In this document: piece by piece, positions 1 through 5,628 of the stretch
Layout: the number at the start of each line of letters is the position of its first letter
Numbering within the stretch: the first letter of the stretch is position 1
Assembly (NCBI GenBank): GCA_025934475.1
Contig: JAICXZ010000251.1
Location: forward strand, 1-5,628
DNA from: Mucilaginibacter sp.
Lineage (GTDB): Bacteria; Bacteroidota; Bacteroidia; Sphingobacteriales; Sphingobacteriaceae
Length of the DNA stretch: 5,628 nt
Direction: 5' to 3'
The notes under the pieces: model-generated
What the model was told of the DNA's origin: nothing
What the model saw: only the letters and a program-made list of their open reading frames with translations
The model's database searches: none
Position numbers and translations under genes: made by a program

Positions 1-44
1 AAAAAAACAAGAACATATATAATTCACACTCAATAAGAAATAAA
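1..44 (+). other. A/T-rich leader of the GIN gene
   Basis: This is the visible 5' flank of the GIN-domain gene. It is strongly A-rich, starts with a run of seven A, and contains ATATATAATT at 15-24. I see no Shine-Dalgarno sequence and no convincing Bacteroidota promoter (TAnnTTTG at -7 with TTTG near -33), so the promoter probably lies left of the window. Confidence 0.4.
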
Positions 45-662
45 ATGAAAACTACAATTTTGACCTTAGCAACTATCTCAAGCATAGTATTAGGAATAGG
101 AACCAAATCATTCGCAGCTGTTAAAGATTCAGCCACAAAAAGCACTGCCGAAGTAAGCACCGTGCTGAACAATGTGAGCAAGATCAGCAAGATCGAAGTT
201 CGCGGTAATGTTGAACTTTTTGTATCAGACGGCGACGCCGACCAGGTAAAAGTTTACAACAAATATTATGAAGAAAGCGCCATGGTTCAAAGCCAAAACG
301 GTGTACTGCGCATCACATCTTATGCCGACCAAAAACTGGTGGTATGGATCAAAGCTGCCGATCTTCGCGCTATCAATGCTTACGACAATGCTGAAGTAAA
401 ATCATTCGGTAAACTGAGCCCGATGGAACTGGACGTTACGCTTCATAACAACGCTTCAGCCAAGTTGAACCTTGATGCCTACAGCGCCAACGTTACCGTA
501 AACGATCATGCAACTGCCGACCTTAGCGGTACCGCCAGCGAAGTGAGCCTGAAGCACGATGTAACTGCCAGTGTAAACAAATACAACCTGAAAGCTGAGC
601 GCATCACCGAAAATAAAGTGCTGCCAACTCATGGCAAAGAACAGGACATGGCAACCTTATAA
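45..662 (+). CDS. Secreted GIN-domain (DUF2807) protein
   Basis: The 205-residue product is probably an exported protein of the GIN-domain family (DUF2807, 'putative auto-transporter adhesin head'), which is common in Bacteroidota and mostly of unknown function. Residues 1-24 form a signal peptide: Lys2, a hydrophobic core at about 5-18, and a likely signal peptidase I site after Ser22-Phe23-Ala24. The GIN region covers about residues 43-185. It opens with a KIEVRGNVELFV strand and continues as short alternating beta rungs (DVTLHNNASAKLNL, NVTVNDHATADLSG) suggestive of a right-handed beta-helix. No catalytic motif, lipobox or membrane anchor is visible, so a periplasmic or secreted soluble protein is inferred. 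The ATG at 45 is chosen because it directly precedes the signal peptide. The sequence before it is A-rich without a Shine-Dalgarno motif, which is normal in this phylum. The gene converges on the lipoprotein gene and is followed by its own terminator. The family call is firm; the role is unknown. Confidence 0.88.
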   Translation: MKTTILTLATISSIVLGIGTKSFAAVKDSATKSTAEVSTVLNNVSKISKIEVRGNVELFVSDGDADQVKVYNKYYEESAMVQSQNGVLRITSYADQKLVVWIKAADLRAINAYDNAEVKSFGKLSPMELDVTLHNNASAKLNLDAYSANVTVNDHATADLSGTASEVSLKHDVTASVNKYNLKAERITENKVLPTHGKEQDMATL

Positions 663-674
663 AAGCAAACAACC

Positions 675-706
675 GTCCCGCCCGCTTCTTTAGCATGCGG
701 AGGGAC
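675..706 (+). other. GC-rich hairpin just after the GIN stop codon
   Basis: GTCCC (675-679) pairs with GGGAC (702-706), and CCGC (682-685) pairs with GCGG (697-700). A small GC/A internal loop separates the two helices and the apical loop is 11 nt. It begins 12 nt after the TAA. No T-run follows, so it is not a complete intrinsic terminator. It may shield the mRNA 3' end or be a degenerate terminator; the role is inferred. Confidence 0.45.
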
Positions 707-753
707 AACTAAAATCGATATATATAATTAATAACACATGTTTTCAAGAGGGG

Positions 754-782
754 AGCCCCTCCGGTTTCGGAGGGGCTTTTTT
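754..782 (+). terminator. Rho-independent terminator of the GIN gene
   Basis: There is a perfect 10-bp stem, AGCCCCTCCG (754-763) with CGGAGGGGCT (768-777), closed by the tetraloop GTTT and followed by a run of six T (777-782). It lies 91 nt after the GIN stop codon and is oriented to stop plus-strand transcription. Read on the minus strand the hairpin is not followed by T residues, so it should not serve the convergent operon efficiently. Confidence 0.9.
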
Positions 783-796
783 GATTTTAGCGCCAG

Positions 797-882
797 GAAT
801 CAAGACAAAGTGATCTATTCTCAAGTTAGGAAGCAAGAGTAAAGACTGACGGAGCGTTTTCAAGTCTCTTGCTTCTTGATTC
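797..882. repeat. Nested inverted repeats in the convergent intergenic region
   Basis: Two inverted repeats share a right arm. The outer one is GAATCAAGA (797-805) with TCTTGATTC (874-882), nine perfect pairs. The inner one is 828-839 with 866-877, twelve pairs including AAGCAAGAG/CTCTTGCTT and one G-T pair, enclosing a 26-nt loop. The right arms overlap at 874-877, so only one helix can form fully. The outer right arm ends on the last base of the lipoprotein stop codon (minus strand). No T-tract follows in either direction. It may be a 3'-end structure of the minus-strand operon or a copy of a dispersed intergenic repeat; the sequence alone cannot decide. Confidence 0.5.
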
Positions 883-1571
883 TAATTAGTGCTAAACTGA
901 AACAATTCCGAATCCGAGGTATTCCCGTTAGTATCACGTGTTACCACTTTCCAATAATAAGTGGTTTTCGATGTCAGCGATATGTTATTGACAAAATTAT
1001 CAGTAATGGCGCTCTTAAGCAATGGAGGCGTATTGGTGGTGCCGAAGTAAACATCATAGTTAGCTATGTTATTGCTCACAGAGCTGCCTGTCCAGGTGAG
1101 GTTTACCGTAGCTGTAGAGACTACCTGGCCAAATGTTGGTGCAGTAATATCGGCGGGGAACGGCGCATAAGTAACAACACCCGGGCCCGAATTATAGAAT
1201 TTCCAGGTATCGCTTTGGGTAGTGGTACTCACCTTGGATGATTTGGAAACCACATACCAGGAATAAGGCGTGCCCCGGGTCAGTGTAACCGTCAGTTGCG
1301 TTTGCGTGGTGTTTTGAGTGGTGGCCGTGTTGGTTAGCAGATTTTTGACTGTAACGTCGTAACTGTCGGTATTATCGGAAGCGTTCCAGATAAACGTTAC
1401 CGAACTTTGCGTATTCGAAACTACTGTGCCCGTTATGCAAACTCCGTTTTGAGCAGGAGCGGCCAGCACAGCTTTGGAAGGTGTCTGAGCAGGCGTTACG
1501 GTATTAGGCTTTTTGCCACCACAGGCTTCAAGTATAACTATTAGTGCAAATAAAAATATACGGTTTCTCAT
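882..1571 (-). CDS. Lipoprotein with two fibronectin type III-like domains
   Basis: The 229-residue product has a lipoprotein signal: Arg2 and Arg4, a hydrophobic stretch at 5-14, then the lipobox Leu14-Glu15-Ala16-Cys17 (Glu at -2 is unusual) and a GGKK sequence. Cys17 should be lipidated. The residues after it are basic, not the acidic run described as a surface-export signal in some Bacteroidota, so surface exposure is uncertain. After a Pro/Thr/Ala linker (about 20-36) come two FN3-like beta sandwiches. The first spans about 37-127 (Trp61, Tyr71-Asp-Val, Tyr103-Ser-Trp-Tyr). The second spans about 137-229 (Trp160, Tyr172-Asp-Val-Tyr-Phe-Gly-Thr, Tyr206-Trp-Lys-Val-Val). No enzyme motif is present, which suggests a binding or scaffold role. 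The ATG overlaps the stop codon of the large upstream gene, so expression is probably coupled and the product may assist or anchor that protein. The partnership is inferred from gene order only. Confidence 0.85.
   Translation of the reverse strand: MRNRIFLFALIVILEACGGKKPNTVTPAQTPSKAVLAAPAQNGVCITGTVVSNTQSSVTFIWNASDNTDSYDVTVKNLLTNTATTQNTTQTQLTVTLTRGTPYSWYVVSKSSKVSTTTQSDTWKFYNSGPGVVTYAPFPADITAPTFGQVVSTATVNLTWTGSSVSNNIANYDVYFGTTNTPPLLKSAITDNFVNNISLTSKTTYYWKVVTRDTNGNTSDSELFQFSTN
1568..1571 (-). other. ATGA stop/start overlap (translational coupling)
   Basis: Read on the minus strand these four bases are ATGA: the TGA ends the large surface protein and the ATG starts the lipoprotein. The preceding 25 bases are A/T-rich (ATTTAAGATATTTAAACA) with no Shine-Dalgarno motif. 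Reinitiation by ribosomes finishing the upstream gene is therefore a likely way to start the lipoprotein. Confidence 0.8.
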
Positions 1572-4500
1572 TGTTTAAATATCTTAAATATTTTCTCAGT
1601 ATTGTCCATGGTTAGGTGAAGTACGTATACTCCATAGTCGAGGCTGGTTACATCCAGTTTAAGCACACCCGACTGACTGCCAAACCCTTTTGAATAAACC
1701 TTTTTGCCGCTGGATACATCATGAATTTCTACAGCAACATTGTTTGAGACAGTATTGCCGAGATTCAAATATAAGGTGTTCTGGAACGGAACAGGGTAAG
1801 GGCTGATCTTTCCTGAAATATTGATCACTTTCTGCAGGGTTCCCTGGCATAGTTTATCGGTGGTTACGGTAAGGTCATTGTTGCCATCGGCCAATGCCAG
1901 CGTCATCGAACTTTGCGTTGTCTGGTAATTCACACCGTTGAGCTGGATATTATATTGGTTACCACCGGTCATAGCAAGTGTGATGGTTTTAGTCGCATCG
2001 TTGACGGTTGAATAGACGGCAAGATCCTTCGGCTCGCTGATAACCGCGTCATAGCATTGCTGGAAATTGGCCTGACCGTCGATAGTGATGCATACGTGAT
2101 AGGTGCCTGCCGCAAGATTGTCTATTGTTGTGGAGGTTGTAAACGAATTTTGCTTGTCAAGGCCGTTTCCGGTAATGGTAGCAGTATAGTTTAAATTTTG
2201 ATCCGCAGTTATCGTTATGGAACCATCGGCATTGCCTTTGCAGGTGGCGCTGGTGATGGCAAGTTTGAAATTGGTTGCGGGCAAAATCAAATTTTTAGGA
2301 TTGACAGTAATAGTAAAAGTCGCAGGTGAGGTGTTGCAAGAAGTATTATAGGTTACAAAGCTTCCCAATACGCCGGCGCCATAAAAGGGCGTATCGAGTG
2401 CTAGCCTCACCGTGGAGATAACGTTATCGGTGGTGGTATTAATAGTCGATACGGTGTTGTCGCCGTTGGTAACATAAAGTTTGCTGCCATCCGGGTGCAA
2501 GCTAAGCCCGGATGGAGTATGAACAAGTGTAATTGTCTTAACAGCTCGGTTAGTTGCAGTATTGATAATAACAATCCAGCCCAGGCCCTCAACAGCCGTC
2601 GCTTCACTTACGTATGCTTTGGTGCCGTCTTTGCTTAAAATTACATTTCCTGCGCCAGGGTTCAATCTTACGGTGCTTACTACCGTGTTGGTTGCCGTAT
2701 TTATAACAGAGATGCTGCCAATTCCTGCGTTTGCAACATAAACATATTTGCCGTCGGCGCTAATGGTTATGCCTTCCGGGCTTTGTCCAACTGCAATAGT
2801 TCCTACAACCAAATTGGTTGTCGTATTAATGACCGAAACTGTGGACGAATTAATGTTGGTTACGTAAATCAAACTGCCGTCGGGGCTCATGCAAAGTCCA
2901 TATGGGGACCAGCCAACATGAATTTTGCTTGCTACTTTATATGCCGAAGTATTAATGACCGCCACAGAATCTTCCCCTTGCAACGCTACATAAGCCTTGC
3001 TTCCGTCGTGATTAAAAATTATGCCTGAGGGCCAGGTGCCTGCGGAGATTGTAGCAGACACCGTATTCGTTTGTGTATTGATAACTGATATTGTACGCGA
3101 ATCTATATTGCCTATGTATGCTTTGGTTCCATCTGGCGCGATACAAACAGACCTGGGAGATTTTCCTACCGGGATATTTGCCCGAACTTCGCCGGTGAGA
3201 GGATTTATCACGGTAACTAAGCCATTCTTCTGACTATGTGTAACGTAGGCAACCAATTGTGTAGGAGCTGCGGTGACTGAAATGGTAGCCTTGGCAAGAT
3301 TGGTGCTATTGTTTACAGCCGTAAAAGAAGGAATGCTGTCTGTGCCTGAGGCAGGCAGGCCGATTGATGGATTGTCATTTGTCCATGTGAAATGATCAGC
3401 AGTGCCGCTCAAGTATATTGGATTACTTTTTGCCCCAGTCACAATATTTTGATCAGATAGTCCGCTTGCTGCTGAAAGTGCATCTATCGTTGCCGTAACA
3501 ACATGGCTTTGGCTTGTCGAGCCGGGCGAAGTAAACGAAATACTTCCTGTTAATGCACCAGGCGTTGCTGAAGCAGATGCACGAACGTAAATTGTCGTGC
3601 TGTTAACAGTCCCGCCCGACTGGGTTAAAGTTAATGTGCCGCCAAAACCACTGCCCGGGGTCAGCGAGATTTCAAACCCGGTTGGCGCAGTGGCGGTAAT
3701 ATTGCCGGTAAGCCGCAGCCCCCAAACCGAAAATTGCTCGATATTGGGACTTACTGAAGCCTGACCCTGGCACGTAGTAATACTGCCGGTAGTTGAGCTA
3801 AAGAAAATGCCTTGTGGAGGCGCCGAAACGGTACTCGAAACGGTAGCGACATTAACGCTCGCCGCGCTTGTGCTGCTGAGCGTTATATTGCCCGAATAAG
3901 TACCGGCGGCATCTGCAGTGCCCAATCTTATATATACTTTGGTCGCCGCAATAGCCCCTGTCGTACCTACCGTCACGGTGTTACTAAATGTTGTGTTGTC
4001 GAGACTTACTTCAAAGCCGGTAGGCGCAGTAACCAGGATGCCTGCCAGCATATTGGCGCCAGAAACGGTGAAGCTCGTAGAAGATGATGGTGTGCCCTGT
4101 GTTGTGGTTAAAGCAGTTAGCGTACCCGAAGTAGTAATAACAGGTGTTAGTTGAAAGGTAAACCCGCTGAGCGTTGCCGTCCCGTCAGCAGTTGAAACCG
4201 AAATACTGCCCGTGGCGCCACTACCTACTACAGCCGATATACTCGTTGGTGATGATACCTGGAATGATGAAGCAGAAGTCCCGCCAAAACTTACCGCAGT
4301 GGTGCCGGTAAAGTTTTTACCAGCGACGGTTACCGTTTGCCCTTTCATGGCAGAGGCGGGCGAAAAAGAGGTTATTACCGGAGCGCCAACAATATTGTTA
4401 TGAAGAAGAGTCAGGCTTGTATAGCTGTCGGAACCTACTATGTCGTTTTTGCCGTCGCCGTCTATATCGCCTATTACCGCCACATTTGTGTTCATGGAAA

Positions 4501-5628
4501 GTATTACCTGGCTGCCGAATGACAAAGCGCCCGCTGAATTATTCGGAAAAACAATATTTTGACCCCCGGTAATGGCCAGGATATCTGGTTTGGTATCCCC
4601 ATTAATATCTCCGATACTTAGGGACGTAACAGTAGCTTGAGTAGCCATGGTTACTGGTGCGGCAAAGCTGACTGCGGAACTTGTGCTTGCGTTCTTGTAA
4701 ACATATATGCCGCTTGAATTAGGTGCAATAAGGGCAACGTCCATTTTGCCATCACCGTCGAAATCAGCAATATATGCATTATGAGGCGAGGGGGTGCTAG
4801 CTGATATATCGGTCTTGACAAAGGAGCTGCTTTTCCCGGTGGCGGTAGTATTTTTCATTATGGTAAATCCCAAATCATCGCCAACTATCAGATCTTTTTT
4901 TCCATCCCCATCTATGTCTGCAGCCTGTATCGATTTTAACGATGTGCCCGCTGCAACGTCTTGCCTTGCCGCAAATGATGACGATGATAGAGAGCCTTTT
5001 ATGCTGTTGTTTTTATATATGGACAGATAACCGGAATTTGCAGCTACAATTTCCGGTTTACCGTCTCCGTCAAGGTCTGTAATTGCTAGCGCATAACAGC
5101 TACCGTATGTGGTTAGCTCCAGTTTTTGGCTAAAGGACTGACTGTTGATTACGCCGACAGTTGCTGTATTTCTGAAAATAGCTATTGAATTCTGGTCAGC
5201 ATATGGAACCACTATATCCGGCTTGCCATCGCCATCGAGATCAGCAACCTGCACATCCTCAATGGAATAAGTTAAACCCGGAGTGGTGGGCTGTATTGTT
5301 TCGGCTAAAGTAAATGAGCTTGAAGTAAGTGACCCGTTAGTCGAAGTATTCTTGTATATTTTTATAGTAGCATTCCAAAAGTCGGCGATAACCAGGTCCA
5401 ATTTGCCGTCGCCGTCGATGTCTGCCAGTTTCAAGAAAACAATCACTCCGCCCTGACTTGCGCTTATGGAAGCCGTGCTGAACGATTTTGAAGTAAATGT
5501 TTTGTTTTCACTTTCATTAAAAGTTACCATAAATGGTACGGATGAAGAACCTTGCAAGCTGTTTGAAGCATTTAAAACAGTTATTGGATCGTAGGTTGAC
5601 CCCACTGGAGCAATAACTTTTAATGAAG
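1568..5628 (-). CDS. Giant T9SS-secreted mosaic surface protein, 5' end outside window
   Basis: The frame is open through the right edge (the codons before the GTG at 5605 read SLKVIAP), so the true start and signal peptide lie outside. That GTG falls mid-domain and is not the start. Numbering from it (1345 residues): tail of an Ig/IPT-like domain (1-30); FG-GAP/VCBS propeller with seven Ca-loop motifs (about 33-405); IPT/TIG domain (408-485); two Ig-like repeats sharing TAPTGFE[VI]SL (487-594, 596-707); PKD-like domain, first part (712-780); YVTN propeller (784-1085); PKD-like remainder ending FTITVNP (1086-1104); SprB repeat (1113-1192, starting near CKGNADGSITI); an extra beta region (1193-1265); type A T9SS sorting domain (1266-1345). 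No catalytic motif is visible. Known families indicate export by T9SS and a cell-surface or secreted location; an adhesin or ligand-binding role is inferred. It is followed by the lipoprotein gene with ATGA overlap. Confidence 0.9.
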   Translation of the reverse strand, partial: SLKVIAPVGSTYDPITVLNASNSLQGSSSVPFMVTFNESENKTFTSKSFSTASISASQGGVIVFLKLADIDGDGKLDLVIADFWNATIKIYKNTSTNGSLTSSSFTLAETIQPTTPGLTYSIEDVQVADLDGDGKPDIVVPYADQNSIAIFRNTATVGVINSQSFSQKLELTTYGSCYALAITDLDGDGKPEIVAANSGYLSIYKNNSIKGSLSSSSFAARQDVAAGTSLKSIQAADIDGDGKKDLIVGDDLGFTIMKNTTATGKSSSFVKTDISASTPSPHNAYIADFDGDGKMDVALIAPNSSGIYVYKNASTSSAVSFAAPVTMATQATVTSLSIGDINGDTKPDILAITGGQNIVFPNNSAGALSFGSQVILSMNTNVAVIGDIDGDGKNDIVGSDSYTSLTLLHNNIVGAPVITSFSPASAMKGQTVTVAGKNFTGTTAVSFGGTSASSFQVSSPTSISAVVGSGATGSISVSTADGTATLSGFTFQLTPVITTSGTLTALTTTQGTPSSSTSFTVSGANMLAGILVTAPTGFEVSLDNTTFSNTVTVGTTGAIAATKVYIRLGTADAAGTYSGNITLSSTSAASVNVATVSSTVSAPPQGIFFSSTTGSITTCQGQASVSPNIEQFSVWGLRLTGNITATAPTGFEISLTPGSGFGGTLTLTQSGGTVNSTTIYVRASASATPGALTGSISFTSPGSTSQSHVVTATIDALSAASGLSDQNIVTGAKSNPIYLSGTADHFTWTNDNPSIGLPASGTDSIPSFTAVNNSTNLAKATISVTAAPTQLVAYVTHSQKNGLVTVINPLTGEVRANIPVGKSPRSVCIAPDGTKAYIGNIDSRTISVINTQTNTVSATISAGTWPSGIIFNHDGSKAYVALQGEDSVAVINTSAYKVASKIHVGWSPYGLCMSPDGSLIYVTNINSSTVSVINTTTNLVVGTIAVGQSPEGITISADGKYVYVANAGIGSISVINTATNTVVSTVRLNPGAGNVILSKDGTKAYVSEATAVEGLGWIVIINTATNRAVKTITLVHTPSGLSLHPDGSKLYVTNGDNTVSTINTTTDNVISTVRLALDTPFYGAGVLGSFVTYNTSCNTSPATFTITVNPKNLILPATNFKLAITSATCKGNADGSITITADQNLNYTATITGNGLDKQNSFTTSTTIDNLAAGTYHVCITIDGQANFQQCYDAVISEPKDLAVYSTVNDATKTITLAMTGGNQYNIQLNGVNYQTTQSSMTLALADGNNDLTVTTDKLCQGTLQKVINISGKISPYPVPFQNTLYLNLGNTVSNNVAVEIHDVSSGKKVYSKGFGSQSGVLKLDVTSLDYGVYVLHLTMDNTEKIFKIFKQ
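1571..1810 (-). other. Type A T9SS C-terminal sorting domain
   Basis: This covers the last 80 residues of the large protein. It starts with KISPYPVPFQNTLYLNLG, corresponding to the usual 'YPNPF..L.L' opening motif with Val instead of Asn. It continues through VEIHDVSSGKKVYSK and LDVTSLDYGVYVLHL, and ends in the basic/hydrophobic EKIFKIFKQ. This pattern is the type A signal that directs proteins through the T9SS and is usually cleaved when the protein is attached to the cell surface or released. Confidence 0.88.
2294..3472 (-). other. PKD-like domain apparently split by the YVTN propeller
   Basis: Residues 712-780 carry the first strands of a Bacteroidota PKD-like domain (FTWTNDNPSIGLPASGT, SIPSFTAVN, ATISVT). 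In such domains the next strands normally read like 'xCxGTPxTFTITVNP'. Here that segment appears only after the propeller, as SCNTSPATFTITVNP (residues 1089-1103). The two halves together give one domain of ordinary length with about 305 residues inserted between them. The domain call comes from recalled family patterns; the insertion is an inference. Confidence 0.6.
2351..3256 (-). repeat. Seven YVTN-type repeats (second beta-propeller)
   Basis: These are 42-residue units with the pattern VSVINTxTNxVxxTIxVGxxPxGIxxxxDGxKxYVTN. Seven VINTxT-like cores begin near residues 799, 841, 883, 925, 967, 1013 and 1054 of the large protein. An N-terminal strand (VAYVTH) could close the ring with the last blade, which lacks its own YVTN strand and ends near LGSF. 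This is the surface-layer/YVTN family of beta-propellers, usually binding or structural, without catalytic residues. The DNA copies are diverged at synonymous sites, so there is no sign of recent expansion. Confidence 0.88.
4391..5509 (-). repeat. Seven FG-GAP/VCBS repeats (Ca-binding beta-propeller)
   Basis: Seven copies of a 47-60 residue unit each carry a DxDGDGKxD calcium loop, as in integrin-alpha FG-GAP propellers. They start at residues 62, 122, 177, 230, 281, 333 and 380 (numbered from the codon at 5605). The sixth is degenerate, DINGDTKPD. Each is followed by a strand and then KNxxx or an equivalent sequence. Seven units match one closed propeller. Codons for the shared DGDGK core differ between copies, so the duplication is old. 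The position inside the large surface protein suggests a Ca-stabilised binding or spacer domain near its N-terminal part. Confidence 0.88.

Noticed and set aside
748..761. GAGGGG-AG-CCCCTC palindrome competing with the terminator, as a possible attenuator switch
   Set aside because: The loop would be only 2 nt and the terminator helix is longer; there is also no downstream plus-strand gene to regulate.
738..842. Small plus-strand frame of 34 codons starting at an ATG after the GIN gene
   Set aside because: It reads straight through the terminator stem and T-run, has no ribosome-binding context, and its Arg/Phe-rich product looks like translated hairpin sequence.
876..1241. Plus-strand open frame of 121 codons opposite the lipoprotein gene
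   Set aside because: Antisense to a well-supported FN3 lipoprotein; the product has no recognisable domain and an unusual Cys/Arg/Ile-rich composition.
2351..3256. The tandem 126-bp units as a CRISPR-like or recombination-prone DNA repeat
   Set aside because: The units are conserved at protein level (YVTN blades) but diverged in DNA, without constant repeats or spacers.
2783..5030. Several plus-strand open frames of 61-91 codons opposite the large gene, and a 66-codon minus-strand frame at 2407-2607
   Set aside because: All lie inside the large surface-protein gene, whose repeats and Ser/Thr/Val-rich codons produce shadow frames. None has a signal peptide, a domain or a plausible start region.
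5603..5605. GTG at 5605 as the start of the large protein
   Set aside because: The frame continues upstream to the window edge with sequence typical of the same Ig/IPT-like domain (KVIAPVGSTYDPITVLN), and no signal peptide follows the GTG, which a T9SS substrate needs.

Overview
The window looks like a chromosomal piece of a Bacteroidota bacterium, most likely family Sphingobacteriaceae (Mucilaginibacter- or Pedobacter-like). The grounds are a type IX secretion (T9SS) C-terminal signal, an SprB-type repeat, PKD-like and FG-GAP modules in the style of this phylum, a small secreted GIN-domain protein, and A/T-rich rather than Shine-Dalgarno-like sequence before the starts. The genus is inferred from protein style, not from any marker gene.

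Layout: a small plus-strand gene (45-662) encodes a secreted GIN-domain (DUF2807) protein. A hairpin follows just after its stop, then a strong intrinsic terminator at 754-782. The rest of the 219-bp convergent intergenic region holds nested inverted repeats (797-882). From 882 to the right edge, everything is one minus-strand unit of two genes. The upstream gene (1568 to beyond 5628, start outside the window) encodes a very large mosaic surface protein. The downstream gene (882-1571) encodes a small lipoprotein with two fibronectin type III-like domains. Stop and start overlap as ATGA, so the two are probably translationally coupled.

The large protein reads, N to C: a seven-bladed FG-GAP/VCBS propeller with Ca-binding loops, an IPT/TIG domain, two related Ig-like repeats, a PKD-like domain, a seven-bladed YVTN propeller, the apparent second half of the same PKD-like domain, one SprB repeat, a further beta domain, and a type A T9SS sorting domain. 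The most notable point is that the YVTN propeller appears to sit inside the PKD-like domain, which resumes after it.

A reasonable working picture is a T9SS-exported, cell-surface adhesin or binding protein made together with a lipoprotein partner. Ligand and function cannot be read from the sequence. No RNA genes, CRISPR arrays, insertion sequences or integration sites were seen.
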